Assembly (NCBI GenBank): GCA_964019415.1
Contig: OZ025872.1
Coordinates: 4,805,375-4,869,374, forward strand
DNA: 64,000 bases
DNA from: Ianthella basta
Lineage: Eukaryota > Porifera > Demospongiae > Verongiida > Ianthellidae
Reading direction: 5' to 3'
Shown here: positions 1 to 12,227 of the stretch, in pieces
How the letters are laid out: every line of letters starts with the position of its first letter
How positions within the stretch are numbered: the stretch's first letter is position 1
Notes under the pieces: model-generated
The model's input: the letters and a program-made list of their open reading frames with translations, nothing else
The model's database searches: none
What the model was told of the DNA's origin: nothing
Program-made: the position numbers and the translations under genes

Positions 1-350
1 AGCCTCTTCCCAAGAGCTTCCTTATATCTTCCACAGCTCACCCTCACCTTGGCAATGAAAGGTAAGGTTGTCTTGACTTGATTTTGGTGACTCAGGCTCA
101 TATTGATAGCAAGACATCTGGTGCAATCTCATTCTAATATAGTATATCAGACCTGAAATCAAATATCAGACCTGAAAGCAGGTCAATATCACATATATCA
201 GACCACCTCACAATAGTTAACTTCATATGACTGCACAATCACCATACTATTTATATGTATAGTACTAGCTGCTACGCCAACCTTGGAGACACGAAAGACG
301 TGCACACAGCTTGCTCGCAAGTTTTACACTACCTTATATAGTATAGCTCC
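1..350. other. Unassigned sequence at window start
   Basis: AT-rich sequence with short direct repeats around 140-210 built on 'atatcagacctgaaa'. No exon with splice sites or recognisable protein was found. Confidence 0.5.
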
Positions 351-1003
<653 letters not shown>

Positions 1004-1205
1004 ACGCAAGTGGGTTATGCCAATTTCACCCTTCCTGGGCCCATAATGCTAAAGGTACCTACCATGCAGATCTGGAGTATTTTACTCCCTTTACCATTTT
1101 ACTTACATGTCCAGGTGGCGCCATTTATGTTGTCACATGCTACAATTAGCATAAACAGAACCTGTACTTTGGACACACCACCTTCTCCCATTACACCCAA
1201 CACAC

Positions 1206-1409
1206 CTTTGTCCTGTCCTGAGGGTCCATCTTCAATTCCTCAATCAAGTAGCGTGCCACCTCGCAGTGACCCTTCGCAGCTGCCCAGTGCAACATGGTGT
1301 AGCCATCGATGCCTCTTTCATGGACCATTGTCGCAAACATCAGAGCTAGGAACTTAATCATCTCGAGCTGTCCGCCTTCTGCAGCCTTGTGCATGGCATT
1401 CTGGCCATT
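1206..1409 (-). CDS. Ankyrin exon (two repeats), gene A
   Basis: A 204-nt phase-0 exon bounded by a tag acceptor and an AAG|gtgtgt donor on the minus strand. It encodes 68 residues forming two ankyrin repeats, with the helix signatures NAMHKAAEGG and YTMLHWAAAKGH. It is closely related to the 204-nt exons at 23375, 38393, 47894 and 50978. It belongs to a partial paralog whose 63-nt linker exon lies at 2726-2788; the 3' part is off the window or lost in the TG tract. Open and undamaged as an exon. Confidence 0.75.
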
Positions 1410-2045
1410 CTAGCAAGAGATCATACAGAGCACTAAAATGTTAACAATATCCAGCACTTCACAATTTTATAGAATGCAGTGCAGATATACAAAGCATGCA
1501 ATTAAACTAAAACTATATTTAAACTCTAATACTCATTTAGAACAATCTTTCTGCCACCACAGAAGTTTCCCCAAATATGCTCATGATTCACAACAACTAC
1601 CGTGACCACATAATATAACATAGGCTAATGTACTACTGAAATATGTACCATGAACAAAGGGCTAATCACTGGACAGCTATATCACCTGATTGTGGCTTAT
1701 CAGTGTGGCTTACTGATGGAAGGCAGGATGACTAGCTACTTCTGTATCCACCACCAGTGAAACACTTGCAGTTTCACAGGTGGTGGATACAAGAGTGTCA
1801 GGGCGAAACAGCTTCTATCTTTGTAGGATGACTAGCGGGGGAAAGCTATCACTGGTTGCCGTCAATAGGGCTCTGCCTCCCAGCCTCCTGAGATACTACG
1901 TTATAGAAGTCTGGTAGGCGTAAAATCCAGTGAATAGCCCTTTGTTCAACCTAGCCCGGCCTGTACGTTGCAGCGGCCCATGAACCGACCTCTCAAATAT
2001 GTACCATACATGGAACAATCCACATTGTATGTGTGTGCAGGAGTG

Positions 2046-2080
<35 letters not shown>

Positions 2081-2591
2081 AGTGTCTGGCAGAAACTGTG
2101 TGAGTATGCCAGAAGGGTGACAGATCTGCAGCCAACAGGTCTGGCATTTGGAAGGTTGAAAACTTGGTTTTTGCTTTGGTTACAAGTCTAGTCATACTTG
2201 TGAACCACAAATTACTGGGAAAGTAAGGAACTTGTGTAATTCTCTGTTAGGTGCTAGCACACTTTCCAGTGTTTAACACTGATAGTGCAACGTATGCTAG
2301 TCACCTAGACATTACCAAGTATAGGTGGGGAAATCTACGGCTAGGAGCACAGGACGGATACTCTGATGCCGTCAGTCAAGGCCTTACTCCACCTCTCTCA
2401 TCTCATGGGTCTTGCAAGCCCATAGATGAGTACCCCTACTGCACCGAGGGGGCCATGTGACTGGGGTGATAAGGCTGGTGTCTCCGCAGCCAACGGTGTC
2501 ACTGATCTTGTTGCTACCTGCTGGCTCACCCCTTTCATGGGGCCCACTTAGCCAAGTCTTGGCTGTGGTATTACAAGTACAAGTACAGGTA

Positions 2592-2594
<3 letters not shown>
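1410..2594. other. Gene A intron, homologous to 23.6-24.2 kb
   Basis: Positions about 1480-2050 match 23640-24190 closely, including the hairpin at 1743-1791 and the stretch around 'ctgagatactacgttatag'. The part from 2200 to 2590 has no recognised content. A (GT)14 tract lies near 2051-2078. Confidence 0.7.
1743..1791. repeat. Short hairpin, copy 1
   Basis: Inverted repeat with arms 'tgtatccaccacc..gtgaaac' and its complement around the loop 'acttgca'. The arms carry minor mismatches here; copy 2 at 23890-23940 is perfect. Confidence 0.85.

Positions 2595-2654
<60 letters not shown>
2595..2654. repeat. (GT)n microsatellite
   Basis: About 30 uninterrupted GT units. The following 'ttctaatggttg' matches the sequence after the 24183-24418 tract, marking the edge of a deletion in gene A. 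Confidence 0.95.
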
Positions 2655-2656
<2 letters not shown>

Positions 2657-2725
2657 TGCAAGTTCTAATGGTTGATGTATCATAAAAATATCTTATATAC
2701 AACAATGATAATACATGTAATCTAC

Positions 2726-2788
2726 CTGTGGATGGTTGCCTCTTGTGACTGCCATTGCTCCTCTAGTGAGCTGATCTGGTACAAGAGA
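2726..2788 (-). CDS. 63-nt linker exon, gene A
   Basis: Phase-0 exon of 21 codons (SLVPDQLTRGAMAVTRGN...) between 'catgtcag' and 'cag|gtagat'. It is near-identical to the linker exons at 25656-25718 and 52730-52792, which precede the first ankyrin exon in genes B and C. In gene A the two ankyrin exons that should follow are missing. Confidence 0.75.
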
Positions 2789-3420
2789 CTGACATGTATG
2801 GGGAGGGAGGCAGTGCAGCAGTAACATTAACCACTCCAAGGTAGCAACCATCCATGCAGTCTTGCATCCATCCCATATTTCTCAGTGAGCTAATTACTAT
2901 TTCCCAATCTGTAAATTGGCAGGAATGGCTGGTGCGCGAGACTACCATTCACAGTCGTTGGCATCTCTCTAACAGTCTCTACATATATGTCTGACTGCCA
3001 TATACTAATGAGCTAACAGACATGTATAGGACTGTACCAATATTCACCAAGAAGACACGGTATAAATCACAGTAATACAAGGTTATATAAATTGAATAGG
3101 CAGCTAGATGAATGAGCATGCAGGTGTTTACTGAGTATATGACTACAAGGTGAAGAAGGCAAGGTGATTTGATGTGCAGGTCAATGTAAGGAAGTAGTTG
3201 CACTTCCAGACTCTATTTCTCCGCACAATCGTAAGAAAATGGGGGTGGAGAAATAGGGGTTGGAAGCGAGGGGCTGGCATGTGAGACTGGTAAGGAATGT
3301 GTGCGCTGCATGTAGCTCTGCAAACTTTCGTCTTCACTTGATCACATAGCTATGTGGCATTCTTCACCATGCATGCCACGCATGCACCATTCAGAAGGTC
3401 ACACATTGCTACTCTCTACC
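2789..3420. other. Intron segment shared with gene B
   Basis: Matches 25719-26225 over most of its length, including 'actaccattcacagtcgttg' and an inverted repeat with 'tatttctc' arms. No coding exon was found in it. Confidence 0.7.
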
Positions 3421-3934
3421 TCCACACAGGATGAAGAATTATGCCAAGTCTCACCTACAAAGTGTGGCAGGAGAAATGTGAGAAGGTAGTTGGGCAAGCA
3501 GTTGTAATCAGGTTCAGCCCTTGAGGGACAAGAGAAGGGAGATTCCTGGTTGCATGGATGTGAGTGATGTCATAATTATACATACTAACACACACACTCA
3601 CACACACACACACTTTCGTGAGTGGCACAGCGTTAGAGCTTGCAATGATATTTCAGATGTTAAACAGATAGGTCAATACTGCTCAGACTGCAATATGATC
3701 TGCTGCATACAGGATTGTGTATATCAACAGAGCTTTCCACAATGTGGAAGTACTGGTATCAAGCTTAAGGTCACTATGCACTTAAATGTAGCATACTAAA
3801 TTGGTGCCAATCTGTATAATAGTTAATTATGTAGTTCCCTATTGTGGTAAGAAGTGAGAACAGGCATATGTGCCATTGTGCCATTCAATGATGTGACCAT
3901 ACACGCATGCACACACAGACAAGCACACACACAT
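3421..3934. other. Unassigned sequence
   Basis: No recognised exon, RNA or repeat family. A short (CA)n lies near 3592-3612. Confidence 0.4.
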
Positions 3935-4008
<74 letters not shown>

Positions 4009-4019
4009 CACACACACAC

Positions 4020-4051
<32 letters not shown>
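3935..4051. repeat. (AC)n microsatellite
   Basis: AC dinucleotide tract with two single-base phase breaks near 4008-4022. Confidence 0.95.
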
Positions 4052-4054
<3 letters not shown>

Positions 4055-5552
4055 GAACACACTCATGGTGTCTAGTGGTGGAGATTCCTCACTAGTTGAG
4101 CTGGCTCCTACATCTCTGAGCTGTGCTCTGGTTAGTCCAGTACCACTGGGAGGGCAGAGGCTGCTGGACATTACTGGAACTGCACAGAGCAGTGAAGAAG
4201 TGCTTACAGCTATACAAAACACCTACAATTAAGTATGATTGGGGCAGTGTTGGAGAACAATAGCTCTCAGGTTTTAGTAGCAAGTTAGACATGTCAGCAG
4301 GTAATTTAACAGGACCTCCTTTAAGTAAGTACTTAGGCTCGGAGTCACAACAAATGTTGAGACTGTGTGTTTAGTTTGACAAGGGCATCAAGGCAGTTTA
4401 GCCGACTGTTGGGGGCCCTCACCAGCTGAGCTAACTGGCACATTCTTTGGCTTTGAACTGGTTAGATCAGGCCCACTGTGAGGACAGGGGCCACTTGGGA
4501 TCTGTGAAACTGATCAACAGAACACAGTCCAATGGCAACACATCAGACTACTACACATGCTGCATAACTCTTACAGTGACAGTGATAGTGAATATGCAAA
4601 AACAATCTATACATCTAACTGTCTCTGTTATTGCTGTATATGTTCCGCACGGTTTCTTAACCATTCTGGTTATGCAACTGGACGCCTGTTAATCAACTGG
4701 GTAACCGGTTGTGTAACCGGCTGCCCCAATACCTAGGAGGGTAACGACTTTGGTTGTTTAACCGAACGATAAAGACAGTTATCATATATGTAGCGTAGCT
4801 AACCTGATGATCGCTAGAATACGACAACTGGGGATACATAGCTACCCGGTAAGGCAAGCGCAGGCCATACAGAGCCGCCCGCCACTCAACAGAAGAAACT
4901 CACAGCGCCATGCATTAGAATACCGCCAACTGTTAGGAAACGGATCCTCGTCGTCATCGCAGTGACAACCGATCGCGACACTTGACTTCCCTTCGGCCAT
5001 CTTCAACTATCGAACCTGAAATTTCAGACATTAGGTTGGCAAGGTCATCCTTTCGGCCATCTTCGTCTCGCCCCAGACGGTTGTGCCCCGCCCCCTGCCT
5101 GGCGATGGCTAAACAAAAGTATATAAGTATGGCGTTCTCGAGACGGCACAAAAATGAATAATTTACGGAGCCTGTAACTTCAAAGTCAGCCATGCATGCA
5201 GACTTGGCTATTCTTACTGAACGTGTCATTACACTTGTATTTTACCACTGGACCAGTTGCTATAGATGGCTAAGTGTTTGGACAATAGTCAATTAGCTGT
5301 AATTATATTGACCATGGCCATACTGCACAATGTGTAGACATTATATATATGTTACGCGCATACCTCCAACCTGCGCAAACCTCCAACTATATACATCAAG
5401 ATGGCCATTTACCTCCAGCTCTGCCCTCCCACTCACTGGAGATCGATATGTGGCAGTCAACAGTATTAATGACATTCCATTGACATGGGTACTTACAATA
5501 ATGACAGTAGCTACAGTGATGGGTTGAAAGCAATGTATGCTGAGTATCCTCC

Positions 5553-5554
<2 letters not shown>
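4052..5554. other. Unassigned sequence with one small minus ORF
   Basis: Two loosely similar blocks at 4095-4175 and 4425-4505 suggest an old duplication. A minus ATG frame at about 4954-5193 encodes some 80 residues and contains 'GAAGATGGCCGAA' twice. It has no family match that I recognise and no clear splice sites. I do not call a gene here. Confidence 0.4.

Positions 5555-5632
<78 letters not shown>
5555..5632. repeat. (AC)n microsatellite
   Basis: About 39 uninterrupted AC units, directly beside the end of the possible exon at 5640-5902. Confidence 0.97.
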
Positions 5633-5634
<2 letters not shown>

Positions 5635-5639
5635 CACTG

Positions 5640-5902
5640 TATTCAGTTCAGTCTGTGAGATCCTCGTGATGTGCTGGGTCCCAACAGTGGGCTGGTCTCT
5701 TGTGGAGATCCTGCTAATGTTCTCAGTCCCTTTTGGTTGTCGCTGAGGCCCAGTTTTCTCCTCTCCCTCCTCGCCTTCCTCTTCTGGCTCTACTTGTGGT
5801 AGAGAGACTGTGAAGGGAAGGGAGGGCGTCTGCAGCTCAGCAAGAACTGCACTACAATCTCCAGCACAAAGGGGGCTAGCCACACCAGACATAGGAGGAT
5901 TT
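5640..5902 (-). CDS. Possible exon, acidic low-complexity
   Basis: On the minus strand a long pyrimidine tract (complement of about 5905-6005) ends in ctgcag at 5903, a strong acceptor. The frame that follows, containing MSGVASPLCAGDC, stays open for about 85 codons and includes an acidic EPEEEGEEGEE stretch, then runs into the AC repeat. The donor is not clear. Product unknown. It may belong with the exons at 6500-6658 and 7384-7508. Confidence 0.35.
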
Positions 5903-6053
5903 CTGCAGGGGAGGGAATGGGAGGGAAAGGGGGAGGGGAAGGGAGGAGAGGGTGTGAGAGGGAAGGGGATGGTGTAAGGGGAAGGGGAGGGTGTGTAGGG
6001 GGAGGGGTAGTGCTGTGAGATAAGATAATGTGAGCTTACAGTATAAAATTATG

Positions 6054-6058
<5 letters not shown>

Positions 6059-6103
<45 letters not shown>

Positions 6104-6122
6104 TGGTGTGTGTGTGTGTGTG
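6059..6122. repeat. (TG)n microsatellite
   Basis: TG tract with one 'ggtgg' interruption, grading into 'gcgcgtgcgcgc' at about 6123-6134. Confidence 0.9.
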
Positions 6123-6499
6123 CGCGTGCGCGCGTGTGTAGTAACACACCCAGCTCAGACCATCCCAAGTGTACTTCCAAAATGCAGTACAACACAAATG
6201 GCCACATTGTCAAAGTTAGAATGGGAACCTCTGAGGGTGGGCATCAAAATGAACAGCAGTCAACACATGCAACACAACACCTTGACTACACTGCTAATTA
6301 CAGGAAACTCCCTATGCTCACCAATATGGAAGAGGCGATGTCCAATGAAAGATGCATAGAGTCTAACCACTCCAGTAAGGGCCCCCGTTACCTTGGTAAC
6401 AATATTACCTGCACAGAAATGGTGAAACCTTGCCAAAATGGCTCCTTCCTCACCTGAAATGGCACAAAGCAACAAATGGAGGCGTGTCTGTGGGCATAC

Positions 6500-6658
6500 C
6501 CGAGATGATGCAAGTGTTGGTTTCCTCTGAATAATCCAGTCCATTGCCACGGGGATGTAAGCCCCAAACTGCCCCTCTCCATACACAAGCACGTTGTAGA
6601 CCATGGAGTCAAACACCACCCTCTTGGGTGTCCTGTAGGTGAGGTGGAGGCCTAGCAC
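6500..6658 (-). CDS. Exon of unrecognised gene
   Basis: A 159-nt phase-0 exon bounded by acceptor tacag and donor CGG|gtatgc. Its 53 codons contain VLGLHLTYRTPKR and VYGEGQFGAYIPVAMDW and alternate hydrophobic and polar residues as in a beta-rich extracellular or lumenal domain. I do not recognise the family. Its neighbours on the same strand (7384-7508 and perhaps 5640-5902) could be exons of the same gene, but the phases do not join directly, so exons would be missing between them. Confidence 0.5.
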
Positions 6659-7383
6659 CTGTATGGGGGGAGAGCACATCACATCACACCAGCACTTCAC
6701 ACGCAGCACCATCGCAGTATTACATGATCCAAGTGTCCTCATTACAGAGGTGTTCTGCATTTAGAGTGTCCTTAAAAGGGAGGTTCCACTGTAAGTGGCC
6801 CCTCCATGTATCCTAACACATCATTAAGCACACAACAGAGACCAGTGAATACACACTCCACACTCAATTCACAATGTACAGACACACACACCTCCCTCTC
6901 CTCCACATGCTACCACATGTACACTCCATTGACATAGATTGACACAGTAAACACCATCTGCCGTAACATTTAGTAGTCATGCAAACTGTGGCTCACTTGT
7001 ACAGCTGGTCTATAGTACTAACGTACACAATATACAATAACAGGAAACAAGAAATTTGCACCAGTCGTACAAGGGACAGCTATATAGCAATGTACATGGT
7101 TTGGATAGCTACAAAATAATATTTACTCTACACCCCTCCCACTGCCCCTCCCACTGCCCCTCCCCTCCCCTCCCCTCATATGCTACTACTGCACTCATCA
7201 TTCATATAGATCGGCACAGCAGCAATTGTGCTCTAACTGTCCCATTGGCCGGACTACCTAAAATGTTGATGAAAACTTTACCAACAGTTGCCTTCTTCTG
7301 ATCTGGACCAGCCCCATGTGTGTTCCACGACCCCCCCCATCGGTTGTCGCGTGAGGGAGGGAGAGGGAGGTACTGAGGGTCAC

Positions 7384-7508
7384 CTCCGACTCTGAGTGTG
7401 AATCTGGATTGTGACTTCAACCACAACGGGGACCTTGTCCACAAAATAATTGTGGATAATGAGGAGAGTGTTGCCAATGTTAATGGAGTAATTAACTGAC
7501 ACAGTTGT
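7384..7508 (-). CDS. Exon of unrecognised gene
   Basis: A 125-nt exon between a pyrimidine-rich ctgcag acceptor and a GGAG|gtgacc donor. It is open throughout (SVNYSINIGNTLLIIHNY then VPVVVEVTIQIHTQ), strongly beta-like and ends in phase 2. The product is unknown and it may belong with the exon at 6500-6658. Confidence 0.5.
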
Positions 7509-8932
7509 CTGCAGAAGAAGAGGAGGATGCGGTCAAAGGAGTTGACGGTGTTTGCCCAGCAGTCACTGCACTCCACACCACTTCACACATGTACACCAGT
7601 GAAGGCAGTGAGGAGTGGGCTTAGCATGCATATGCTAATTTAAGGACATCTAGGTGTATGCCCAGACACACTTTGTCAGTAATATATGTAACCTGTGGAA
7701 GATGGAAATGTGGACTAGTGGCAGACCTAGAAGTTCCAAAAGGGGCTCTAAAGTAGGTAGGTGCCCACACGGTGCCTGATGTATGGCCACTGCACCTCTT
7801 GCTAGCCTAAACACTGCTCAAAATCCTACATAAGTCTAGCAAAAGGGGGTTCCTTTGCACCCCTGGATCCCCCTCTAGATCTGCTATCGGGAACTCTTTG
7901 CGTTTCTTATCAAACTTCTTCAATTTGAGTAGACCAGTAAGATGGTACAATCAATGTTGTCCTGGAATGTATGATAGGCTGGTAAATCTCATTCCCAGTC
8001 GTTGTGGACAGCGGCCACTTCATAACAAGTGGTCCAGCAATTTAAAGATACACAAAACAATCAAACTAAACACACAACCACAGATTCATACAACACACTC
8101 CTGTATTCCACACTCCTAGCCACTTACTTACCAGTCACTGGCACACTCACTACGTCCCCTTTGCTTATCATCATCATACTGTACACAGATGTCACTCAGC
8201 GCTGTAACATGGCCATGATGTTGACAGGAAGTAACGTCACTCGTTTGGCATGTGTTCTTCTTGGCTGCCATTTTTGGAATAAACAGGGAAATCCCCAAGT
8301 GTATTGGAGGACTCATAGTGTCGAGTATATCTATGGAGGAGCGGTGTGGTACTACTAGCCACACAGGTATCAAGCCTCCTCCATGGAACACCTCTCCACT
8401 AACACTGAACAGGGAGGTCGAAGACTCACTCATCCAGTCTGTCTGTCAACTGCTCCATGCAGGCAGAGTTGGAGAGGTGGTCTACTCAAGACATGGTCAA
8501 TGAGACAATATGAGTTGTTCATAACTCTATTGTTTGCTCGGGGAGCAGTAGACCCACTTGACCATATCCTGGCCCTCACCTCATCCTGGACTAAGCACAG
8601 CAGAAGGTACTGATGGAACACCAGAAGTGAGCAGTCAAGAGTGAACTATATAGGCTATATATAGGTACAGATGTGCTAATTGGTGCCGCGGAAGGGGTGG
8701 GGGTGTGTGGTGGGAGTGATGTCACTGTTGCTAAGCAACATGAGGAGCACCTCTGTGATTATGTGGTGGGGGTAGAGTGACCATTTCTTACAGTTTGAGT
8801 GAACAGTTGACTGTGTTAATGATATCTAACAATTCCATGCAGACCTGTCAGTGGAGTGGCATGAAAGACTAGATACTTGAGGTGACACTTTAAGCAGTTA
8901 CTTCAACTAATCCTCCCTTGCATTGAATGCAG
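7509..8932. other. Unassigned, weak minus-strand coding signal
   Basis: A minus frame across about 8128-8433 (ATG, then SESSTSLFSVSGEVF) ends at a possible donor CTG|gtaagt near 8115-8125 and could be another exon of the 5.6-7.5 kb gene. Nothing else is recognised. Confidence 0.3.
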
Positions 8933-9037
8933 CTCCGTGCACCACGCCTTGTCACTATGGAATGATCCATTCAGCTCCAGACACCTGCACCTGTCCAGAT
9001 GGGTTCACTGGTCCACACTGCCTCCAGACACCATATA
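8933..9037 (+). CDS. EGF-like domain exon
   Basis: A 105-nt phase 1-1 exon between 'gaatgcag' and 'ATATA|gtaagt'. It encodes one EGF-like domain with the ending CTCPDGFTGPHC and earlier cysteines in PCTTPCHYG. Such single-domain phase-1 exons are typical of secreted or membrane adhesion proteins. No neighbouring exon of the same gene was identified, so this is either an isolated exon of a long gene or a stray duplicate. Confidence 0.7.
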
Positions 9038-9155
9038 GTAAGTAGACTCCACACATGGTAACATGCATTCTATGCAGTGTGCAAAGATGTACCAAGTCAA
9101 CTGAATTCCTTGTAATGGTGTTTAGCTAGTCTGTTCTTACCTCTGTCCACTTCTC

Positions 9156-9244
9156 CTCCCCTCCCTATCACCCTCCCCTCCCCTCCCCTCCCTATCACCC
9201 TCCCCTCCCCTCCCCTCCCTATCACCCTCCCCCTCTCCTCCCCT
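9156..9244. repeat. 27-bp C-rich tandem repeat
   Basis: Three copies of a 27-bp unit built on 'ctatcaccctcccctcccc', starting with 'ctatca' near 9165, 9192 and 9219. Confidence 0.85.
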
Positions 9245-9329
9245 CAAATGCAATAATGCACATAATTATACAGAATAATATTATCTGTTACTTACATTAC
9301 ATACAGCACCGTGTGAACTAAGTGCAGTA

Positions 9330-10115
9330 GTTAAATGGGCAATGCATTAGGGGTCACTACATATAAAATGGGTAGTGTACTAGAGGGACACTGCAATTAA
9401 ATGGGTAGTGTACTAGGGGGACGCTACGTATTAAATGGGTAGTGTCCTAGGGGAACATTACATATTAAAAGGGTAGTGTACTAGGGGGACACTACGCATT
9501 AAATGAGTAGTGTACTAGGGGGACACTACGTATTAAATGGGTAGTGTACTAGGGGGACACTACGCTTTAAATGGGTAGTGTGCTAGGGGGACACTACGTA
9601 TTAAATGGGTAGTGTCCTAGGGGGACACTACGTATTAAATGGGTAATGTACTAGGGGGACACTGCTATTAAATGGGTAGTGTACAAAGGGGACACTACGT
9701 ATTAAATGGCATGGGTAGTGTCCAAGGGGGACACTACGTATTAAATGGGTAGTGTACTAGGGGGACACTGCTATTAAATGGGTAGTGTACTAGGGGGACA
9801 CTACGTATTAAATGGGTAGTGTCCTAGGGGGACACTGCTATTAAATGGGTAGTGTCTTAGGGGGACACTACGTATTAAATGGGTAGTGTACAAAGGGGAC
9901 ACTATGTATTAAATGGGTAGTGTCCAAGGGGGACACAATGTATTAAATGGGTAGTGTACTAGAGGGACACAATGTATTAAATGGGTAGTGTACTAGGGGG
10001 CAGTATGCATCAAATGAGTAGTCTACTAGGGGGACACAGCGTATTAAATGGGTAGTGTACTAGGGGGAGACTACGTATTAAATGGGTAGTGTACTAGGGG
10101 ATACTACGCATTAAA
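9330..10115. repeat. 33-34 bp minisatellite, about 23 copies
   Basis: Tandem repeat with consensus near 'aaatgggtagtgtactag' followed by 'ggggacactacgtatt'. Units differ by a few substitutions. Each contains the short inverted pair 'agtgt..acact' around a G run. No coding frame is kept across the array. Confidence 0.95.
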
Positions 10116-12084
10116 TTCAACGATGCACAATAATACACTTACAATGAAGCACTCAAGGCATTTACATAATTATAATAGCTAGCTATGAACAAAATAATTC
10201 AAATTGCATTATTATAGACATAACAATTGAGCTGACTGCAAAACACTAGATACATCCTCCAATACAAATTAATGCATAATGTTCCATTTTGCATATGTTG
10301 TCACTCTAAAGGCTGCCTTGGGTGAGTGGGAGGATCACAAAGTTGGGCAGTATGTGAACATAAGAGATCGTCCATTTAAAGAAGGTAATGGAGATGCCCA
10401 CAGCTGCAGGGCAATTCTTCTACAGACAGAGCTAGTTATGTAATAATTATTAACAGATTATATGCTCATATATAAGCTTGCTGTATAGTGACAGATGAAC
10501 AGTGTAAGTAGGTAGGTATATACCATATAGTGCTTCTACTTCAAGGTCTGTACAGGTTCTATATAATAATATAATTATTGTTCACTTCATATAATTATTG
10601 CTTACTGCAAGTATGTGCGATGTGATGGATTGCCATGGTGGTCTATTTTGACTTATGCACGTACAAAAGGTGACTGAGAAGAGCAAGTTCAAGCAGTGTG
10701 GCACCTAATTTTTACATGCATCCGTAGCTTTGGTAGCCCATAATCTGGCAGTATTTTTGCCCGAGAGAGGTGCTTTTCAAAAATTGAACAATAATGAGAG
10801 CCATGTAGGTCTATAGCAGAGTAGCCCCCTAGCTTAGGCTAACTGCCTATGATAGTTGCTTGACAATGTGAGTCCATGTGGAACCAACTGCGATTCAGCA
10901 ATAGATCTCAGAATGGCGTCATACTTTCATTTTTCCTCTCTGTACCGGGTTTGGTAGTGCACTATATTGGAGTTCTCTAGCTTACACAGTTCACACATAT
11001 AGCTATAGTGTGGATCACAGTGTGCTCGATGTAGCATGCAAAGAGGCTTACGTGTTGTGCTACAATCAAGCAAAATTGCAAGCAACTCGCAGTGTTTGCA
11101 CACTTCCCTAGAATTGAATGAGTGGGTGTTCATTGTCTGAGTCCCGCAAATTGCACATCATTGCATTGTTGGATTCAACTACTGCACTTAGTTCACATGG
11201 TGCTGTATGTAATGTAAGTAACAAATAATACAGCGGGCTCTGATTTATCCGACGTCATCTGTTCCCTCAAAACTTGTCAGATATATCAGCTGTCATATGA
11301 AAAAGTATCTATACAATTGAATGTAGCACTTCTGTTTCTCAGTCTTTCGTTGGATAAATCAGGTTTCCAGATAAATAGCGGTCGGATAAATCAGAGCCCA
11401 CTTATTATTCTGTAGATCTCCATTATTGCATCTGATTATTTCAGTCATGTAGACTGCCTGGAGAGATGGGTGGACAGGATATGAGGTTGGGAAGCATGAA
11501 AGTGTGAAAGACCACCGGCCCGAAGGAAGTGGCTGCAATGACCGCTAGACAGTCCTTTTGTAAACTATACAGTCTAAACAATGAGTGTCCAACCCTTTCA
11601 TAACATGATGTACTGACATTTCCAATTATAATATTAAATTTATATTGTATGAACAGAAGTCCATATCCACCAGAGCCGATGCTCTGTTGCACTGTACTGC
11701 TACATAATATTGGACACACAGATACACGGTTGAAACCTAAGATGGTCACTGCATGCTCTAAGCAGCCATCTCCAAAACAGCCAGCCTCACCGGCACCAGG
11801 CAGCTACAATAATTATGCAGGAGTCAGGGCATGAACATGCGTGCCCAGGCACGCCCAAACAAGTATAATACAAACAATGACAATGCGCACGGGATATTTC
11901 TGTGTAGCTACTTATTTCAAGCACAGTGCATTCTTAGACACAAATTCCTTGACCTAGAGACGCCTTATAGAAGTAGCCAGCGCATTTATTAAGTAACTAA
12001 GTGAAGTGAGAGTGAAAGAAGAATTGAATCACACGAGTGCTTGTCTTGGATAAACGCTTCATCGAGAACACGTACGTGTTGCCG
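10116..12084. other. Unassigned AT-rich sequence with one MITE
   Basis: Apart from the small inverted-repeat element at 11231-11402 no gene or repeat family was recognised. Confidence 0.45.
11231..11402. mobile_element. Short TIR element (pogo/mariner-like MITE)
   Basis: 172 bp with terminal inverted repeats: 'gggctctgatttatccgac' at the left and its exact complement at the right. A TA dinucleotide flanks both ends. The internal 'ttatccg' type TIR and TA target resemble pogo/Tc1-mariner non-autonomous elements. No coding capacity. Confidence 0.75.
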
Positions 12085-12227
12085 ATGGCTATGGCTGATG
12101 GTAGCTCACCTATTGACCGACTCGTAGCACAGCTGTCCAGGAACAGCGGGAGCCTAAGGACTCTCAGGAACAAAGTGGGGCTCAACCCCGCAGTGGATGC
12201 AAACTTGGTAGTAACGCCACTGAGTAG
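12085..12227 (+). CDS. Phosphotransferase (ACAD11-like) N-terminal exon, copy 1
   Basis: Starts at an ATG (MAMADGSSPIDRL) and ends in phase 2 at AGTAG|gtaaat with the residues VVTPLS. The exon at 15805-15935 has the same architecture (MAMGNNPLERF ... VPTPLS), which supports both. In aminoglycoside-phosphotransferase-fold proteins such as the N-terminal part of ACAD10/ACAD11, this region precedes the nucleotide loop. The catalytic core expected next was not found between here and 12970. Confidence 0.5.

Noticed and set aside
9330-10115. CRISPR-like array
   Set aside because: Units are contiguous and there are no unique spacers; it is an animal minisatellite.
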